Below are positions 9,192 through 17,313 of a DNA stretch of 34,436 nt, one piece after another. Source of the DNA: Pseudomonadales bacterium (GTDB lineage Bacteria; Pseudomonadota; Gammaproteobacteria; Pseudomonadales; Azotimanducaceae); assembly GCA_029249645.1 (NCBI GenBank), contig JAQWWC010000226.1, forward strand, positions 1 to 34,436. Reading direction: 5' to 3'. The notes below the pieces were generated by a model. The model did no database searches. It was not told the DNA's origin and was given only the letters and a program-made list of their open reading frames with translations. Position 1 is the first letter of the stretch, and the number at the start of each line of letters is the position of its first letter. The translations under genes were made by a program, and so were the position numbers.

Positions 9192-10135
9192 CGCCAACAC
9201 GACACCTGAAGGTCGCCCTACTAAGTGGCGGCGCGTCTCAAGAGGCAAGCGTCTCAAGAGTTAGCGCCGAAAGTGTTTTGGCAGCACTAGCACCGCATTA
9301 TCCGAGCCTCGTCAATATAGAATTGAATGCGTCGGTTGTAACCGCACTGCAGGCGTTTCAGCCCGATATTGTCTTCCCCGTTCTGCATGGCCCACCCGGA
9401 GAAGACGGCACGGTTCAAGGGCTACTCGAGATATTGGGAATCCCCTATGTCGGCTCCGACGTCCACGGTAGCGCGGTAGCAATGGATAAGATTGCCGCCA
9501 AAGGTTTATTGTCCAATACCGAGGTTCCGCTTGCTCAGCACGGCACCTTAAGTCGGCAAACGTTCAAGCCAGCCCAATTAACGGAACTCATGCTGACGCT
9601 CGGGGTGCAACTCGTTGTGAAACCAGTCCGCCAGGGAAGCGCCCTTGGCGTCACCCGCGTTTCCGATGCAGAAGCCCTCGCTACTGCCGTGGCTTTGGCC
9701 TTCGAATATGACGACCAACTCTTAATCGAGAAACGCATCCACGGTCGAGAAATGACGGTTGGTATTTTAGAGCACCCAGATCGCCTAGATGCGTTTCCTG
9801 TGATCGAAATCATAACCCCTGAGAACAGCTGGTATGACTTTCATCATCGCTACACCCAGGGCGCGAGTGATCATATTATGCCCGCAGATATTTCACCGGC
9901 ACTGAGTGCGCAACTGCGTGCTACGGCGATTACCGCACACCAATGCCTCGGTTGCCGAGACCTATCAAGAGCAGATTTTATTGTGATGGCGGACGACAGT
10001 TTTGTCTTGCTTGAAGTGAACACCCTGCCAGGCATGACCCCTACGAGCCTGTATCCGGATGGCGCGCGCGGCCAAGGGTATGCATTTGATCAACTTTTGG
10101 TGCATCTGATTGAGCGTGCCCACGCCCGGGGGTGA
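9182..10135 (+). CDS. ddl: D-alanine--D-alanine ligase family (ATP-grasp)
   Basis: 317-residue ATP-grasp ligase that would join two D-alanines for peptidoglycan precursor synthesis. Family residues can be followed against E. coli DdlB: the Glu of GGASQE (E15), VLHG...GEDGT, the MDK motif, KPVRQGS (S150 kept), RADF (R255), LLEVNTLPGMT (Mg ligands E270 and N272) and the Ser before LYP (S281). The omega-loop reads HHRYTQG, so Tyr216 is kept while the usual Lys215 is Arg. The start overlaps the preceding lactonase-like gene, with GAGGG just upstream. It lies outside any mur/fts cluster, so it may be a second, stand-alone Ddl. I cannot exclude a related dipeptide specificity. Confidence 0.9.
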   Translation: MSITPTRHLKVALLSGGASQEASVSRVSAESVLAALAPHYPSLVNIELNASVVTALQAFQPDIVFPVLHGPPGEDGTVQGLLEILGIPYVGSDVHGSAVAMDKIAAKGLLSNTEVPLAQHGTLSRQTFKPAQLTELMLTLGVQLVVKPVRQGSALGVTRVSDAEALATAVALAFEYDDQLLIEKRIHGREMTVGILEHPDRLDAFPVIEIITPENSWYDFHHRYTQGASDHIMPADISPALSAQLRATAITAHQCLGCRDLSRADFIVMADDSFVLLEVNTLPGMTPTSLYPDGARGQGYAFDQLLVHLIERAHARG

Positions 10136-10206
10136 TTGCCCTCTCAACGGACGGCGCTTCACGCACCCACCAAACTACTGCTTTTTAGCACCACACGGCC
10201 AAGCTT

Positions 10207-10229
10207 GGCCCGGCGACTGCCGTCGGGCC
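10207..10229 (+). terminator. GC-rich hairpin between convergent ddl and amtB
   Basis: GGCCCGGCG and CGTCGGGCC form a nine-base-pair stem (one G-T pair) with loop ACTGC, followed by TTT on the plus strand. It lies between two convergent genes, where a terminator is expected. The T run is short. It overlaps the perfect palindrome GGCCAAGCTTGGCC at 10197-10210. Confidence 0.5.
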
Positions 10230-10247
10230 TTTGACGCGCCTAAAGCG

Positions 10248-11537
10248 TTATAAATCGTAGCCACGCTCATTGTGTTGCGTTAAATCCAAACCTTCGGTTT
10301 CCTCGTCTTGAGACACACGAAGACCCAGCATCCTGTCAATCAGCTTGAGTAAAATAAAGGTCACAAGGGCAGTATAGAGGCCGCTGGCAAGCACACCGAT
10401 TAACTGAACTTGAAATTGACTGGCTATGGTCATGCCCTCAGCAAGCCCCTGCCCACTAAAGACGCCGAGCCCAGCGCTGGCAAACACCGCTGCAAGCAAA
10501 GTCCCTAGAGCGCCGCCTACACCGTGCACCGGAAACACATCGAGTGAGTCATCAATTTTTAAACGCTGCTTCAAAAAGACCGTTGCGTGGTAGCAAACAA
10601 ATCCAGCCGAAATCCCAATAATGAGTGCGCCCCCCGGGCCGACATATCCCGACGCCGGCGTGATTGTTCCAAGACCTGCCACCATACCCGTGACCGCGCC
10701 CAGCGCGCTTGGGCGGCCAAACTTTGTCCACTCACAGGCCATCCAGGTCAGCGCGCCCGCCGCGGCCGAAACATGGGTCACGAGCATTGCCATACCCGCA
10801 TCGCCATTGGCGGCCAGAGCGCTACCAGCGTTAAAGCCAAACCAACCCACCCAGAGCAATCCTGCGCCGGTAATGGTCATCGTCATATTGTGCGGCGGCA
10901 TCGGTTGATTCGGAAAACCATGCCTCGGCCCCATGACCATAGCAGCCACGACCGCGGCGACCCCAGCGGTCACGTGAACGACGGTTCCGCCCGCGAAATC
11001 GAGGAGGCCCATCTCATAAAGCCAACCACCGCCCCAAACCCAATGAGTGATCGGCGCATACACGACGAGTAGCCAGAGCCCTGAAAAGACCAGCATTGAC
11101 GAAAACCGCATCCGCTCAGCAAAACCACCAACGATCAGCGCGGGCGTGATAATGGCGAACGTCATTTGGAACATCGCAAACACCGATTCGGGTATGTCCC
11201 CAACCATTGCGCCTTCCGTCACGGCCCCCATCAAAATGTTGTCAAAACCGCCAACGAACCCATTGCCTTCGGAAAAGGCCATGGAATAACCAACAAATAG
11301 CCACAGCAGCGACGCAACACAGGTCACTGCAAAGCACTGCAACAGAATCGATAAAATATTTTTAACCCGAACCAAGCCTCCGTAAAATAGAGACAATCCT
11401 GGCAACGTCATCATAAGGACCAAAGCCGTGGCGGTTAAGATCCAAGCGGTGTTCGCCCCATTGAGTCCATCACTGGCAAAGGTAGTTGACGGTAACAGCA
11501 TGGACAGTGCTGCTAGTTTCCAGATTAGTTTGCTCAT
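10248..11537 (-). CDS. amtB: Ammonium transporter, Amt family
   Basis: Inner-membrane ammonium channel, 429 residues, with an N-terminal signal sequence (KLAALSMLLPSTTFA) and about 11 transmembrane helices, the usual Amt layout. The twin pore histidines are present in FAGGTVVHVTAG and VFPVHGVGGALG, matching H168 and H318 of E. coli AmtB. The Shine-Dalgarno GGGAAGAG precedes the ATG. The usual partner gene glnK is not next to it on either side. I looked for a sigma54 promoter (TGGCAC-N5-TTGC) upstream and did not see one; the only dyad is a loose TTGC-N10-GCAA at 11561-11578. Confidence 0.96.
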   Translation of the reverse strand: MSKLIWKLAALSMLLPSTTFASDGLNGANTAWILTATALVLMMTLPGLSLFYGGLVRVKNILSILLQCFAVTCVASLLWLFVGYSMAFSEGNGFVGGFDNILMGAVTEGAMVGDIPESVFAMFQMTFAIITPALIVGGFAERMRFSSMLVFSGLWLLVVYAPITHWVWGGGWLYEMGLLDFAGGTVVHVTAGVAAVVAAMVMGPRHGFPNQPMPPHNMTMTITGAGLLWVGWFGFNAGSALAANGDAGMAMLVTHVSAAAGALTWMACEWTKFGRPSALGAVTGMVAGLGTITPASGYVGPGGALIIGISAGFVCYHATVFLKQRLKIDDSLDVFPVHGVGGALGTLLAAVFASAGLGVFSGQGLAEGMTIASQFQVQLIGVLASGLYTALVTFILLKLIDRMLGLRVSQDEETEGLDLTQHNERGYDL

Positions 11538-11990
11538 AGCTCTTCCCTGATTTTTCTTATTTGCACAAAAATACGCAAAAAATGATTAAACCGCTGTCTA
11601 AAAAATCACCTTTTACCGCGTCTCATTTCACTCGTAGACCTATTCCACCGTTTAGTCCCCGAATAGTTGCCGATCCCTGGCTTCTAAAGCTCGCCTCGCG
11701 CCGGAATTACGAACCGGACACCAGATTCTCTGTGAACCAAAATTCTATCGCCTTAAGCAAAGCCTGCCAAGTCAAGCCCACCGAGCGGTCCACCAAAGGG
11801 CACACTGAGTCTTTTCATTCAAGTACTAACAAACTGCTTCGGCTTGAAATCACGATAGTCGGCCCCAACTTCTGGTTTACCGGAAAAGCAAAGAACCAGC
11901 GGAACATTTAACATCCAATGCGGTCTATAGATCCCGCTTAGGTTAACCTTAGCAACCACACCTTAGAATCATTAAAACGAGTTACCTGCT
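11538..11990. other. Divergent intergenic region amtB/moxR, no gene seen
   Basis: 453 bases between two divergent genes, so it should hold both promoters. The 116-codon frame at 11561-11911 begins with TTG, has no Shine-Dalgarno and codes for a Lys/Ser/Thr-rich peptide with no recognisable pattern; I do not accept it as a gene. A palindrome AGGTTAACCT lies about 40-50 bases before moxR and could be a regulator site. Promoter hexamers are not clear. Confidence 0.55.
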
Positions 11991-12959
11991 ATGAATCATC
12001 TCGCACCGATCCAAGTTCTTAGACAACATCTTTCAGAACAAATTGTGGGTCAACGCCTCCTGGTCGATCGATTGCTGATGGCCTTGCTGGCTGATGGCCA
12101 TCTACTGGTCGAGGGTGCGCCCGGACTCGCAAAAACAAAAGCCATTAAAACCTTAGCAAATTGCCTTGAAGGCTCATTCCAACGCATCCAATTTACACCG
12201 GATTTACTACCATCCGACGTAACCGGCACCGAGATCTACCGCGTTCAGGAGGGTACTTTCGTCTTCCAAGAGGGGCCTATTTTCAATCACTTGGTGCTCG
12301 CCGACGAAATAAACCGAGCTCCGGCAAAGGTTCAATCAGCACTCCTTGAGGCCATGGGCGAACGCCAAATCAGTAATGGCAACAACACCATGGCCCTGCC
12401 CGAGCTGTTTCTTGTAATGGCCACCCAAAACCCGATTGAGCAGGAGGGCACCTATCCGCTACCTGAAGCGCAACTGGATCGATTCCTTATGCATGTCTTG
12501 GTCGACTACCCGGATGCCGATGCGGAGCATAGCATCTTGCGCATTGTCCGCCATGAGCAGCGCGCAAAGCAGCAATCAGCGCAAGGTGCGCAACGTCTTG
12601 TCACTCAGGCCCAAATATTTGCAGCTCGTCAGGAAGTGCTCGATTTACACATGGAAACTGTCGTCGAAAACTATATTGTTGAACTGGTTATGGCGACTCG
12701 TAACCCTAAGAACGTCGACCCGGAACTCGCTGATTGGTTAGAATATGGCGCATCCCCTCGAGGCACCATTGCCCTCGATATCTGCGCGCGTAGCCATGCC
12801 TACTTGCAAGGCAAAGATTTTGTCACACCGGACGACGTTCAGGCTGTTGCCTTTGACGCTTTGCGACACCGATTGGTTTTGAGCTTTGAAGCGGAGGCGG
12901 CTGGTGTGACAACAGATGACGTAATCGAGCGCCTGTTATCTCGTGTTGCGACGGCTTAA
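11991..12959 (+). CDS. MoxR-type AAA+ ATPase
   Basis: 322-residue AAA+ ATPase of the MoxR family. Walker A is GAPGLAKT (42-49), Walker B LVLADE (101-106), and sensor 1 lies in MATQNPIEQEGTYPLPEAQLDRF, a hallmark of MoxR proteins. MoxR ATPases act as chaperones working with VWA-domain proteins, and exactly such genes follow in the same direction. It is the first gene of the operon. The ribosome-binding site is poor (only a GAG near -12). The precise subfamily and client are not deducible; the neighbours point to the envelope-associated bat type. Confidence 0.95.
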   Translation: MNHLAPIQVLRQHLSEQIVGQRLLVDRLLMALLADGHLLVEGAPGLAKTKAIKTLANCLEGSFQRIQFTPDLLPSDVTGTEIYRVQEGTFVFQEGPIFNHLVLADEINRAPAKVQSALLEAMGERQISNGNNTMALPELFLVMATQNPIEQEGTYPLPEAQLDRFLMHVLVDYPDADAEHSILRIVRHEQRAKQQSAQGAQRLVTQAQIFAARQEVLDLHMETVVENYIVELVMATRNPKNVDPELADWLEYGASPRGTIALDICARSHAYLQGKDFVTPDDVQAVAFDALRHRLVLSFEAEAAGVTTDDVIERLLSRVATA

Positions 12960-13914
12960 TCCAATGCAGGCAGGTAACCTTCCACGGGCACTTTCCGGTA
13001 CTGGCGCCTATGCCGCTCTGGATGACCTTATTGGCTTACGCCACACCGCGCGTCGTTTGGCGTTGCCGAGGAATCAAACTGCCACCAACCCAATGACCGG
13101 ACAACTACGCTCAAAGCATCAGGGCCGCGGGATGGATTTCAGTGAAGTCAGATTATACCAAGCCGGAGACGACATCCGCAGCATCGACTGGAAAGTGACC
13201 GCAAGAACCTCCAAGACGCATACCAAGGTCTTTCAGGAAGAACGAGAACGACCCGTTCTGATTTTACTAGATCAAGGACCGAGTCTCTATTTTGGCTCTC
13301 AAGTGCGGTTTAAATCCGTGGCTGCAATACGCTTAGCCGCTCTTCTGGGTTGGGCGGCCCTCGACCAAGGCGACCGGGTTGGCGGCATCGTGTTTAACGA
13401 TCAAACCCATCTTGAGACCCGCCCAAGACGAAGCCGAAAATCGCTTCTAAGGCTCATCCACGACAGCCTTTCGTTCAATCAGAGCTTGGGTAAAACAACG
13501 CGCAACAGCCAGCAAAATCAATTTTCCGACATGATTCAAGCAGCGCAAAGAACCAGCCGACACGGCAGTCTGATTTTTATCATCAGCGATTTTTCAAACT
13601 TTGATGCTGATATCGAAACCCGGCTCAAGCAACTTGGTCGGCACAACGATCTTTATGGCATCCAGATCATTGACCCACTCGATCGAGAATTACCTGCGCC
13701 CGGGCGATACAGCATCACCGATGGAGCGGGGATTCAAGAGATCGATACCCGATCAAGGCAAGCAAGATCGCGCCACGCTGCGGAATTCGAAACACGAAAA
13801 CGCCAAGTGCAGCGCGCTTTTCAGAAAGTACAAGGGCGCTTCATCCAAATCGCGGCCTTTGAGCAACCCGATGATTATCTGCCGAATTTTTTTGATCAAA
13901 GAGGCTCGCTTTAA
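12943..13914 (+). CDS. DUF58 domain protein of the bat operon
   Basis: 323-residue protein with the DUF58 signature: RLYQAGDDIRSIDWKVTART, then a VWA-like core (PVLILLDQGPSL, later LIFIISDFS). DUF58 proteins almost always accompany MoxR and VWA genes and are thought to act in the same complex. The track start is GTG at 12943, overlapping moxR by 17 bases; an ATG at 12964, four bases past the moxR stop, is equally possible because neither has a clear Shine-Dalgarno. No signal peptide or membrane helix is evident. The stop overlaps the next start (TAATG). Confidence 0.93.
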   Translation: MLRRLNPMQAGNLPRALSGTGAYAALDDLIGLRHTARRLALPRNQTATNPMTGQLRSKHQGRGMDFSEVRLYQAGDDIRSIDWKVTARTSKTHTKVFQEERERPVLILLDQGPSLYFGSQVRFKSVAAIRLAALLGWAALDQGDRVGGIVFNDQTHLETRPRRSRKSLLRLIHDSLSFNQSLGKTTRNSQQNQFSDMIQAAQRTSRHGSLIFIISDFSNFDADIETRLKQLGRHNDLYGIQIIDPLDRELPAPGRYSITDGAGIQEIDTRSRQARSRHAAEFETRKRQVQRAFQKVQGRFIQIAAFEQPDDYLPNFFDQRGSL

Positions 13915-14513
13915 TGCTGCCTTCAGCGCAAGCAATAACCACAGCGCCGGCCGCGCCTAGCTTCCTGCCGGGGGCCATGCCTGCCGCCGCGAATGAAGAT
14001 CCTTTGGCACAGCTTCGGGATATTCATCTTCCGCAAACGGTAGCCGACTGGCCCCCCGCACTGGGTTGGTGGTTGCTTGCGGGACTGGTTTTATTCGGGC
14101 TTTTTTGGTCCATGCGAGCGCTCTATCGGCGCTACAAAAGCAACGCTTATCGCCGAATTGCGCAGCGCGAACTCACAACCATTGCCGCTGAGTTCACGAA
14201 AGATGAGGACGCAAGGCGTGCGCTCATCGCATTACAAATCTTGATGAAACGGGTGGCAATCACGGCCTTCAATCGAGCAGAGGTTGCCGCACTGACCGGC
14301 CTGGCCTGGACTCAGTTTCTGGATGCAACCAGCAAAACGAGTCGATTTTCGCTCGGTCCGGGCGAGCTCCTGATCGATGGGCCCTACGAGGGAACCCAAG
14401 ATCTCTCTGGCATTGAACTCACCGCACTGTTTGCACTCTGCGCTGAGTGGCTCGAAAATCATACGCAGACGAGCCAGGTGGTAACACCGGCAGAAAGCGA
14501 GTCCGTCGCATGA
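13914..14513 (+). CDS. DUF4381 domain protein of the bat operon
   Basis: 199-residue single-pass membrane protein. A Pro/Ala-rich N-terminus leads to LRDIHLPQTVADWPPALGWW and a transmembrane helix (WLLAGLVLFGLFWSMRALY, about residues 46-64), followed by a basic stop-transfer run and a helical cytoplasmic domain. This arrangement, including the IHLP...WWPPA-like start, is typical of DUF4381 proteins encoded between DUF58 and batA genes. The function is unknown; it is presumably a membrane subunit of the MoxR/VWA complex. It overlaps both neighbours by one (TAATG) and four (ATGA) bases. Confidence 0.88.
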   Translation: MLPSAQAITTAPAAPSFLPGAMPAAANEDPLAQLRDIHLPQTVADWPPALGWWLLAGLVLFGLFWSMRALYRRYKSNAYRRIAQRELTTIAAEFTKDEDARRALIALQILMKRVAITAFNRAEVAALTGLAWTQFLDATSKTSRFSLGPGELLIDGPYEGTQDLSGIELTALFALCAEWLENHTQTSQVVTPAESESVA

Positions 14514-15538
14514 TTGAGTTTGGCTGGCCTTGGTTTTTTTATCTGTTACCGCTGCCCCTGCTCGCCTGGCTGCTGCCGCGCGCCAATCGGCAAGAGGCGG
14601 CGCTGAGAACACCAAGTTTCAATCGTCTAAAAAGCTTAGCAGCCGAGTTAGAACCGCGGTCTAGCCGACTGCTTTGGCGAAGCTTCGTGCTGCTGCTATG
14701 GCTGGCCACTATTGTAGCCGGGAGTCAGCCTAAATGGGTTGGAGACCCAATCACCCTGCCCAGCAGCGGTCGAGATCTATTATTGGCCGTGGACATCTCG
14801 GGCTCGATGGGCACAGAGGACATGAGCTTAAACGGCCAAATGGTCACCCGCCTTGCCGCCGTAAAAGCCGTGGTTGGTGAATTTGTAGAGCGCAGGCGGG
14901 GCGATCGCTTAGGCCTGATTTTGTTTGGCAGCCAAGCCTATTTGCAGGCGCCGCTTACCTTCGACCGCAATACCATCAACACCTTGCTGACAGAGACGCC
15001 GCTCGGTATTGCCGGTGGAAAAACCGCGATCGGCGACGCCATCGGCTTGTCAGTGAAACGTCTGCTGGATCGGCCCGCTGCCAATCGCGTGCTCATTCTC
15101 CTGACCGACGGCGTCAACAATGTCGGCGAGGTGTCGCCCATCCAAGCCGCAAAACTTGCAGCGCAAGAGGGCATCACTATTTATACCATTGGTTTTGGCG
15201 CGGACCAGATGGAAGTCCCTGGTCTTTTGTTTAATCGCACGGTGAACCCGTCGGCAGAACTCGATACCGAGACGCTAACGGAAATTGCGGGTCTTACCGG
15301 CGGAATCTACCAAAGAGCGCGCTCGACGCAGGAGCTGGCAGGCATTTATCTCGCCCTCGACGAGCTGGAGCCGATTGAGGTTGATCAAGAAACGTATCGC
15401 CCCGAAAAATCGCTCTTTTTCTGGCCACTGGGCAGCGCCATCATCTTGAGCTTATTCGTCGCTGGGTTTTGGCTAATCAAAACCACTTTAGCCGAACGCG
15501 CATTCTCGTCAAAGGATGATGCTGAGGTGACCTCATGA
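14510..15538 (+). CDS. batA: VWA domain membrane protein, BatA-like
   Basis: 342-residue protein with an N-terminal hairpin of membrane helices (WPWFFYLLPLPLLAWLLP and FVLLLWLATIVAG), a VWA domain and a C-terminal helix (FFWPLGSAIILSLFVAGFWLI). The metal-ion-dependent adhesion site is intact: D95-x-S97-x-S99 in VDISGSM, with the downstream LLTDG. The VWA domain should face the periplasm. The track begins at 14447, but the ATG at 14510 overlaps the previous stop as ATGA and opens with the family-typical hydrophobic start, so I shortened it. It is a likely partner of the VWA/TPR protein encoded next. Confidence 0.93.
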   Translation: MIEFGWPWFFYLLPLPLLAWLLPRANRQEAALRTPSFNRLKSLAAELEPRSSRLLWRSFVLLLWLATIVAGSQPKWVGDPITLPSSGRDLLLAVDISGSMGTEDMSLNGQMVTRLAAVKAVVGEFVERRRGDRLGLILFGSQAYLQAPLTFDRNTINTLLTETPLGIAGGKTAIGDAIGLSVKRLLDRPAANRVLILLTDGVNNVGEVSPIQAAKLAAQEGITIYTIGFGADQMEVPGLLFNRTVNPSAELDTETLTEIAGLTGGIYQRARSTQELAGIYLALDELEPIEVDQETYRPEKSLFFWPLGSAIILSLFVAGFWLIKTTLAERAFSSKDDAEVTS

Positions 15539-17313
15539 ATTGGATCGCAAACTTTCATTTCATCCGCCCGGAGTGGCTGCTTGCCTTGATCCCCGCCATT
15601 ATGATCGCGGTACTGCTCTTTAAGCGCTATGAACGATCCACTGCCTGGGCCGACACCATTGATCGGGAGCTCATGCCCTTTCTGCTCGTTCAACCGCCAA
15701 AGAAACCGAGCGTCAATCCACTACCGATCCTCCTGCTCGCCTGGGTGCTCTCAATCCTTGCCGCTGCGGGCCCAACCACTCAGAAAATGCCCCAGCCGAT
15801 TTTGGAGCGCGAAGATGCTTTGGTTATCGTCTTAGATTTAACGTGGTCCATGTATGCCTCGGATGTCACGCCAAGCCGGCTTATTAACGCCAAACGTAAA
15901 ATTACCGACCTGCTGATGGCTCGAAAAGAGGGCACGACCGGACTAATCGTCTTTGCGGGCGATGCACACGCGGTCTCGCCGCTCACGGATGACAATAAGA
16001 CGATCCTTGCGCTGCTATCAACCCTCGGCCCGGAGATGATGCCAGCGCCCGGCTCAGCACTTGCGCCGGCGTTAACATTGGCGCGAAGCCTGTTCGTTTC
16101 TGCGGGTGCGGCCACAGGCCGCGTTCTGGTCATTACCGATGAAGTTCGGGACCCCCAAGCAGCCCTGCGTGCCGCAAGCGCCCTGAGCAATCAGTACCCC
16201 TTATCCCTAATGATTGTGGGGACTCAGAGCGGCGCGCCTATTAGATTGCCCCAATCGATGGGCGACAAATTTTTGAAGGACACCCAGGGCAGCTTGGTCA
16301 TTCCCGCCGTCAACTTTGATGACATTAGTCGTTTCGCCAACACCAGTGGCGCGGCGTTAACAGAACTAAACCTTTTGAACGACGATTTATCCGTCTGGCT
16401 CGAGCCGCCAAGCCGGCTGGATGACTCCTTTCGCGTCGTCGAGCGCGACTTCGACCTCTGGGAGGAGCTCGGCCCTTACCTCATTTTAATTTTGATCCCG
16501 CTTGCTATCCTTGGGTTTCGTCGCGGCTGGTTATGGGGACTCGCGTTCATTATTTTGATGCCCGCGGATCAGGCTGTGGCAGCCGATTTCTGGACCGACC
16601 TTTGGAAAACGCGCGATCAACAAGGGGCAAGCGCCCTGGAACTCGATGCGCCCGAAACTGCGGCAACGCTGTTTGAAGATCCTGCTTGGCGCGCTACAGC
16701 CCACTATCGAAATCAGGACTTTGAGGCCGCTGCTCAGGATTTTGCCACGAGCGCGGGGGTTGAGAATGATTACAACCGGGGCAATGCCCTCGCCCGCTCG
16801 GGGGATTTGGAGGGCGCCCTCGCCACCTTTGATCAAGTGCTGGCCAGCGACCCCGAACATGAGGATGCGGCCTTTAATAAAGCCTTGATCGAGCAACTCC
16901 TCGAGCAACAATCACAAGAGCAAGATGCCTCCGACGAAAGCGAAAGCAGTGAGCAGAATCCGCAAGACGGCAGTCAAGGGGAAGAGAACCAGGAATCCGA
17001 CGAGCAAGATCCATCGCAAGATGCGCAGAGCCAACAGGACAGCGACAGTGCTGATGCCTCCGAGCCATCAGCCGAGGAACGCGAGCAGGCCGCCGCCGAG
17101 CAAGCCAAAGAAGATCAAGCTCAGGAAGGTGAAGAGACCCTACAAGAAACGGATGAAGCCTTGGATCCAGAGGAGGCGCAAGCCTTAGAACAATGGTTAA
17201 AACGGGTACCCGACGATCCCGGCGGTTTGCTCAGACGGAAATTTGAACAACAATTTGAAGAGCGGGTCCGTCAGGGCGAAATAACGCGACAAGATTTTGA
17301 GAGGAATTGGTAA
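15535..17313 (+). CDS. VWA and TPR fusion protein, BatB/BatC-like
   Basis: 592-residue fusion of functions found as separate BatB and BatC proteins in some bacteria. Two N-terminal helices precede a VWA domain (about 95-300) whose metal site reads D101-x-T103-x-S105 (LDLTWSM), with Thr instead of the first Ser. A membrane segment follows (YLILILIPLAILGF, about 315-330, then GLAFIILMPADQAVA). Next is a TPR unit (NRGNALARSGDLEGALATFDQVL), then about 100 residues of Gln/Glu/Asp/Ser-rich low complexity, ending in a basic segment FEQQFEERVRQGE. The ATG overlaps the batA stop (ATGA). The TPR and acidic tail should lie in the periplasm. Confidence 0.93.
   Translation: MNWIANFHFIRPEWLLALIPAIMIAVLLFKRYERSTAWADTIDRELMPFLLVQPPKKPSVNPLPILLLAWVLSILAAAGPTTQKMPQPILEREDALVIVLDLTWSMYASDVTPSRLINAKRKITDLLMARKEGTTGLIVFAGDAHAVSPLTDDNKTILALLSTLGPEMMPAPGSALAPALTLARSLFVSAGAATGRVLVITDEVRDPQAALRAASALSNQYPLSLMIVGTQSGAPIRLPQSMGDKFLKDTQGSLVIPAVNFDDISRFANTSGAALTELNLLNDDLSVWLEPPSRLDDSFRVVERDFDLWEELGPYLILILIPLAILGFRRGWLWGLAFIILMPADQAVAADFWTDLWKTRDQQGASALELDAPETAATLFEDPAWRATAHYRNQDFEAAAQDFATSAGVENDYNRGNALARSGDLEGALATFDQVLASDPEHEDAAFNKALIEQLLEQQSQEQDASDESESSEQNPQDGSQGEENQESDEQDPSQDAQSQQDSDSADASEPSAEEREQAAAEQAKEDQAQEGEETLQETDEALDPEEAQALEQWLKRVPDDPGGLLRRKFEQQFEERVRQGEITRQDFERNW

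Noticed and set aside
11561-11911. 116-codon plus-strand frame between amtB and moxR
   Set aside because: TTG start, no Shine-Dalgarno, Lys/Ser/Thr-rich product without any pattern, and it fills a divergent promoter region.
16900-17170. Repetitive Gln/Glu codon stretch that gives long open frames on several strands
   Set aside because: It encodes the low-complexity acidic tail of the BatB/C protein; the other-frame ORFs are shadows.
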